DNA from: Bacilli bacterium | Lineage (GTDB): Bacteria > Bacillota_I > Bacilli_A > Izemoplasmatales > Hujiaoplasmataceae | DNA length: 51,794 nt | Direction of reading: 5' to 3' | NCBI GenBank assembly: GCA_016935515.1 | Contig: JAFGQT010000056.1 | Span: 1-51,794, forward strand | In this document: positions 50,124-51,794 of the stretch, piece after piece | Numbering within the stretch: the stretch's first letter is position 1 | How the letters are laid out: every line of letters starts with the position of its first letter | Notes under the pieces: model-generated | What the model saw: only the letters and a program-made list of their open reading frames with translations | Told to the model about the DNA's origin: nothing | Databases searched by the model: none | Position numbers and translations under genes: made by a program

Positions 50124-51794
50124 TTATTCTTTATATATCTCATCTGTAATTTCTAATTTTCCTATCCTGATGTAATAAAGCAAATAACTCACGACGTAAG
50201 CCACAAACACGATCATAACTGATGAAATCAGAACATATGGGGTGGGCGATATTTCTTTGTAGTAGTTGAAAAACAACATTATTTCTGGCATGAACTCAGT
50301 CAAAAGTACAACCTCAAAAGCTGCGATCATAAGAACTAAGGAAAAACCAAGGCCAATCTCGTAGGCAATGCACTTTCCGAATTCAGAGTTTGAAACTCCC
50401 AAGGTCTTCAGCTCTGCATAATCGTGCTTCATCGTCTGAAAGACAAGCAGTGTATTGTTCACGATCACAATCAGGAAACTTACGATCATTATCGACGTCA
50501 AAACCAGAAACAAACTGCTGGCGGTCTTGTAAATTGAGCCAAAGTCATTTATCAACGCATTGATGTCGAGAACATAATACATCTGTGAGCCGTAGTCTTC
50601 CAATAACTCGATGAATATGTCGTCTTCCTCATCAGATTGGATAAGCAGACTGTTGATTGAAAATTCTTCCTCATACTCTGGAACAAACAACAGATTGCTA
50701 TAGACGACATTATCGAAGTTTGTATCCAAAAAACCCGCAATCTCAACCTCCATGATATCATGTTCGGAATTGATAAGCAAAGATATGGTTTCCCCGATCT
50801 CAAGATCATAGATTTTTCCCAAACTTTTTGGTATGACAACATAAATCTCATCGTTTTCAAGATAATCGGACCCAATCGGTTCGACACGATCAAAGTTGAA
50901 ATACTCGTCGAACCTATCGCCTTCGAGAGACACGAAGAATTGCATTTTTTCCTTTTCGATTTCGCCTTGACTGTCAATCAACAGTCTGACGTCTCTATAG
51001 AAGATGACTTCATCAACCGCTTCAACGGCGTAATTCTGAATTATTTCGGTTTTCAAAGCGTCATCGTAGTTGGTGATGTTGGTCATGGCATAATCAAAAT
51101 TGATTTGATCGATGAAGAAATCTACTTCGTTGATAACGAAAACCCTGACCGAAAGTGTGGTTGCGACTACGACGAATGAAGCAAACAAAACTCTCAACGA
51201 ATTGTGGATATATTTGTTATCAGCCATATATTTCAAATTGAAAGCCTGAAAAAGGTTTCTTGGTTTCTTTCGCAAACTACTTCCAGCCACTTTTTCCAGA
51301 ACAAAACTGATAATTTGGAAGCCCGCAAGCAAAGACAAGATAACGATCAGAAAACTGTCAATCGCAGTTTCAAACGGTTGAATGATGATCATCAAGATGA
51401 GTCCGGTAAGCAAAACGATCATATAGATTGTGGAAGTCTTGTGCTTCTCATAACGGTAATCAGTGGACAATCCAATCAAACTGAGCTCTTTCATTTTTCT
51501 GAAGACAAACCAGCCTTCGAAGGCTATGAATAGAACCATAATTGCCATTGCCAAGATCGTATTTGCCACGCTGAGATTAATGAAAGAATTCAAGGAGTAT
51601 GCCCTTCCCGCCAAGTTTATGGTGAGATAGGCGCCTACTATTCCTATCACGAATGCAAAAGAGAAAACTATCGACAGTTGAATGAACCAAATTCCTCTCA
51701 TAAAACCGGCGTTCCCCCCGAGATTCGTGATGGTTCCGTATTGGTGTTTAAGCTTCTGCACAAAAAGCGGGAACAACGAGTGAATAACCATTCC
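50124..51794 (-). CDS. FtsX-type ABC transporter permease, N-terminal part outside window
   Basis: At least 555 residues of a membrane protein whose start lies past the window edge; the frame stays open to 51794. Several helices in the first 180 residues, then a large extracellular domain (about 210-400, VRVFVINEVDFFIDQINFD onward), and three C-terminal helices with the FtsX/MacB pattern (ASSLFLVLTSIMIVSFLIVIVNN, LKTLGVSNSEFG). Such permeases drive export of lipoproteins or peptides or act as mechanotransmitters. It is followed at once by the giant lipoprotein. An ATPase gene is expected beyond the right edge. Confidence 0.85.
   Translation of the reverse strand, partial: GMVIHSLFPLFVQKLKHQYGTITNLGGNAGFMRGIWFIQLSIVFSFAFVIGIVGAYLTINLAGRAYSLNSFINLSVANTILAMAIMVLFIAFEGWFVFRKMKELSLIGLSTDYRYEKHKTSTIYMIVLLTGLILMIIIQPFETAIDSFLIVILSLLAGFQIISFVLEKVAGSSLRKKPRNLFQAFNLKYMADNKYIHNSLRVLFASFVVVATTLSVRVFVINEVDFFIDQINFDYAMTNITNYDDALKTEIIQNYAVEAVDEVIFYRDVRLLIDSQGEIEKEKMQFFVSLEGDRFDEYFNFDRVEPIGSDYLENDEIYVVIPKSLGKIYDLEIGETISLLINSEHDIMEVEIAGFLDTNFDNVVYSNLLFVPEYEEEFSINSLLIQSDEEDDIFIELLEDYGSQMYYVLDINALINDFGSIYKTASSLFLVLTSIMIVSFLIVIVNNTLLVFQTMKHDYAELKTLGVSNSEFGKCIAYEIGLGFSLVLMIAAFEVVLLTEFMPEIMLFFNYYKEISPTPYVLISSVMIVFVAYVVSYLLYYIRIGKLEITDEIYKE

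Noticed and set aside
1-51794. CRISPR arrays, tRNA or rRNA genes, insertion sequences
   Set aside because: I saw no regularly spaced repeats, no tRNA- or rRNA-like stretches and no transposase frames in any gap; all gaps are short and filled by promoters and terminators.

Overview
The window (51.8 kb) looks like a chromosomal segment of an anaerobic, low-to-mid GC bacterium of the Bacillota or a near relative (Erysipelotrichia or the walled/Acholeplasma-like edge of the Mycoplasmatota are possible). Grounds: AGGAGG-type ribosome sites before most genes, frequent GTG/TTG starts, TTGACA/TATAAT promoters, TGA used as a stop (standard code), TrmFO instead of a GidA-only arrangement, and an anaerobe's redox kit (RnfC, desulfoferrodoxin, rubrerythrin-VIT1, FeoAB, ferredoxin-flavodoxin protein, formate-THF ligase). 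I could not run a search, so the taxon is an inference. There are no rRNA, tRNA, IS, prophage or CRISPR elements that I can see; gene order is dense and almost everything is on the minus strand. Only rluA-like, pepT, lacI and the VIT1 gene lie on the plus strand.

Layout. 1-1142: 5' part of rnfC behind a promoter whose spacer is a perfect palindrome. 1242-3759: chorismate mutase, threonine aldolase, Nudix and RluF. 3844-5011: thioredoxin and a short thioredoxin reductase lacking the usual NADPH motif. 5091-6136: guanylate-kinase-like and GNAT. 6218-8325: divergent MFS transporter and RluA-type pseudouridine synthase. 8347-11272: a three-gene operon of HSL-type esterase, condensation-like acyltransferase and a zinc-ribbon membrane protein. 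11429-13514: pepT facing an EFR1-like flavodoxin/ferredoxin. 13539-16226: trmFO-xerC-like-rlmH. 16328-18721: GH13 amylase divergent from its probable LacI regulator. 18842-21644: feoA-feoB-dtxR iron uptake operon with an operator palindrome. 21821-26288: hydrolase, GlpA-like, FAD oxidoreductase, DUF1667, Ogt. 26420-27820: MATE pump. 27919-33039: rlmD-corA-fhs-hypothetical-HD hydrolase. 33228-41801: surface-polysaccharide block (CapD/WbpM-type dehydratase, a two-component system with a long structured leader, PHP tyrosine phosphatase, BY-kinase, Wzz, two UppP). 41913-46693: desulfoferrodoxin, DUF1292, DUF2804, CoA-disulfide-reductase-like, GltS. 46908-47780: rubrerythrin-VIT1. 47848-51794: giant lipoprotein and an FtsX-type permease cut by the window edge.

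Working together: the Rnf complex, the ferredoxin proteins and the odd TrxB suggest that reduced ferredoxin is a central currency and perhaps feeds thiol reduction. Iron comes in through FeoB under a DtxR-type repressor and excess is handled by the ferritin-like VIT1 protein, while desulfoferrodoxin removes superoxide. The polysaccharide block has the export-control (Wzz/BY-kinase/PHP phosphatase) and lipid-carrier recycling (UppP) parts but no glycosyltransferases inside this window. Start codons were re-chosen wherever a ribosome site lies inside the ORF-track reading frame; these choices are explained gene by gene. No stretch longer than 300 bases lacks a gene; the longest gap (37539-37783) holds a structured leader.
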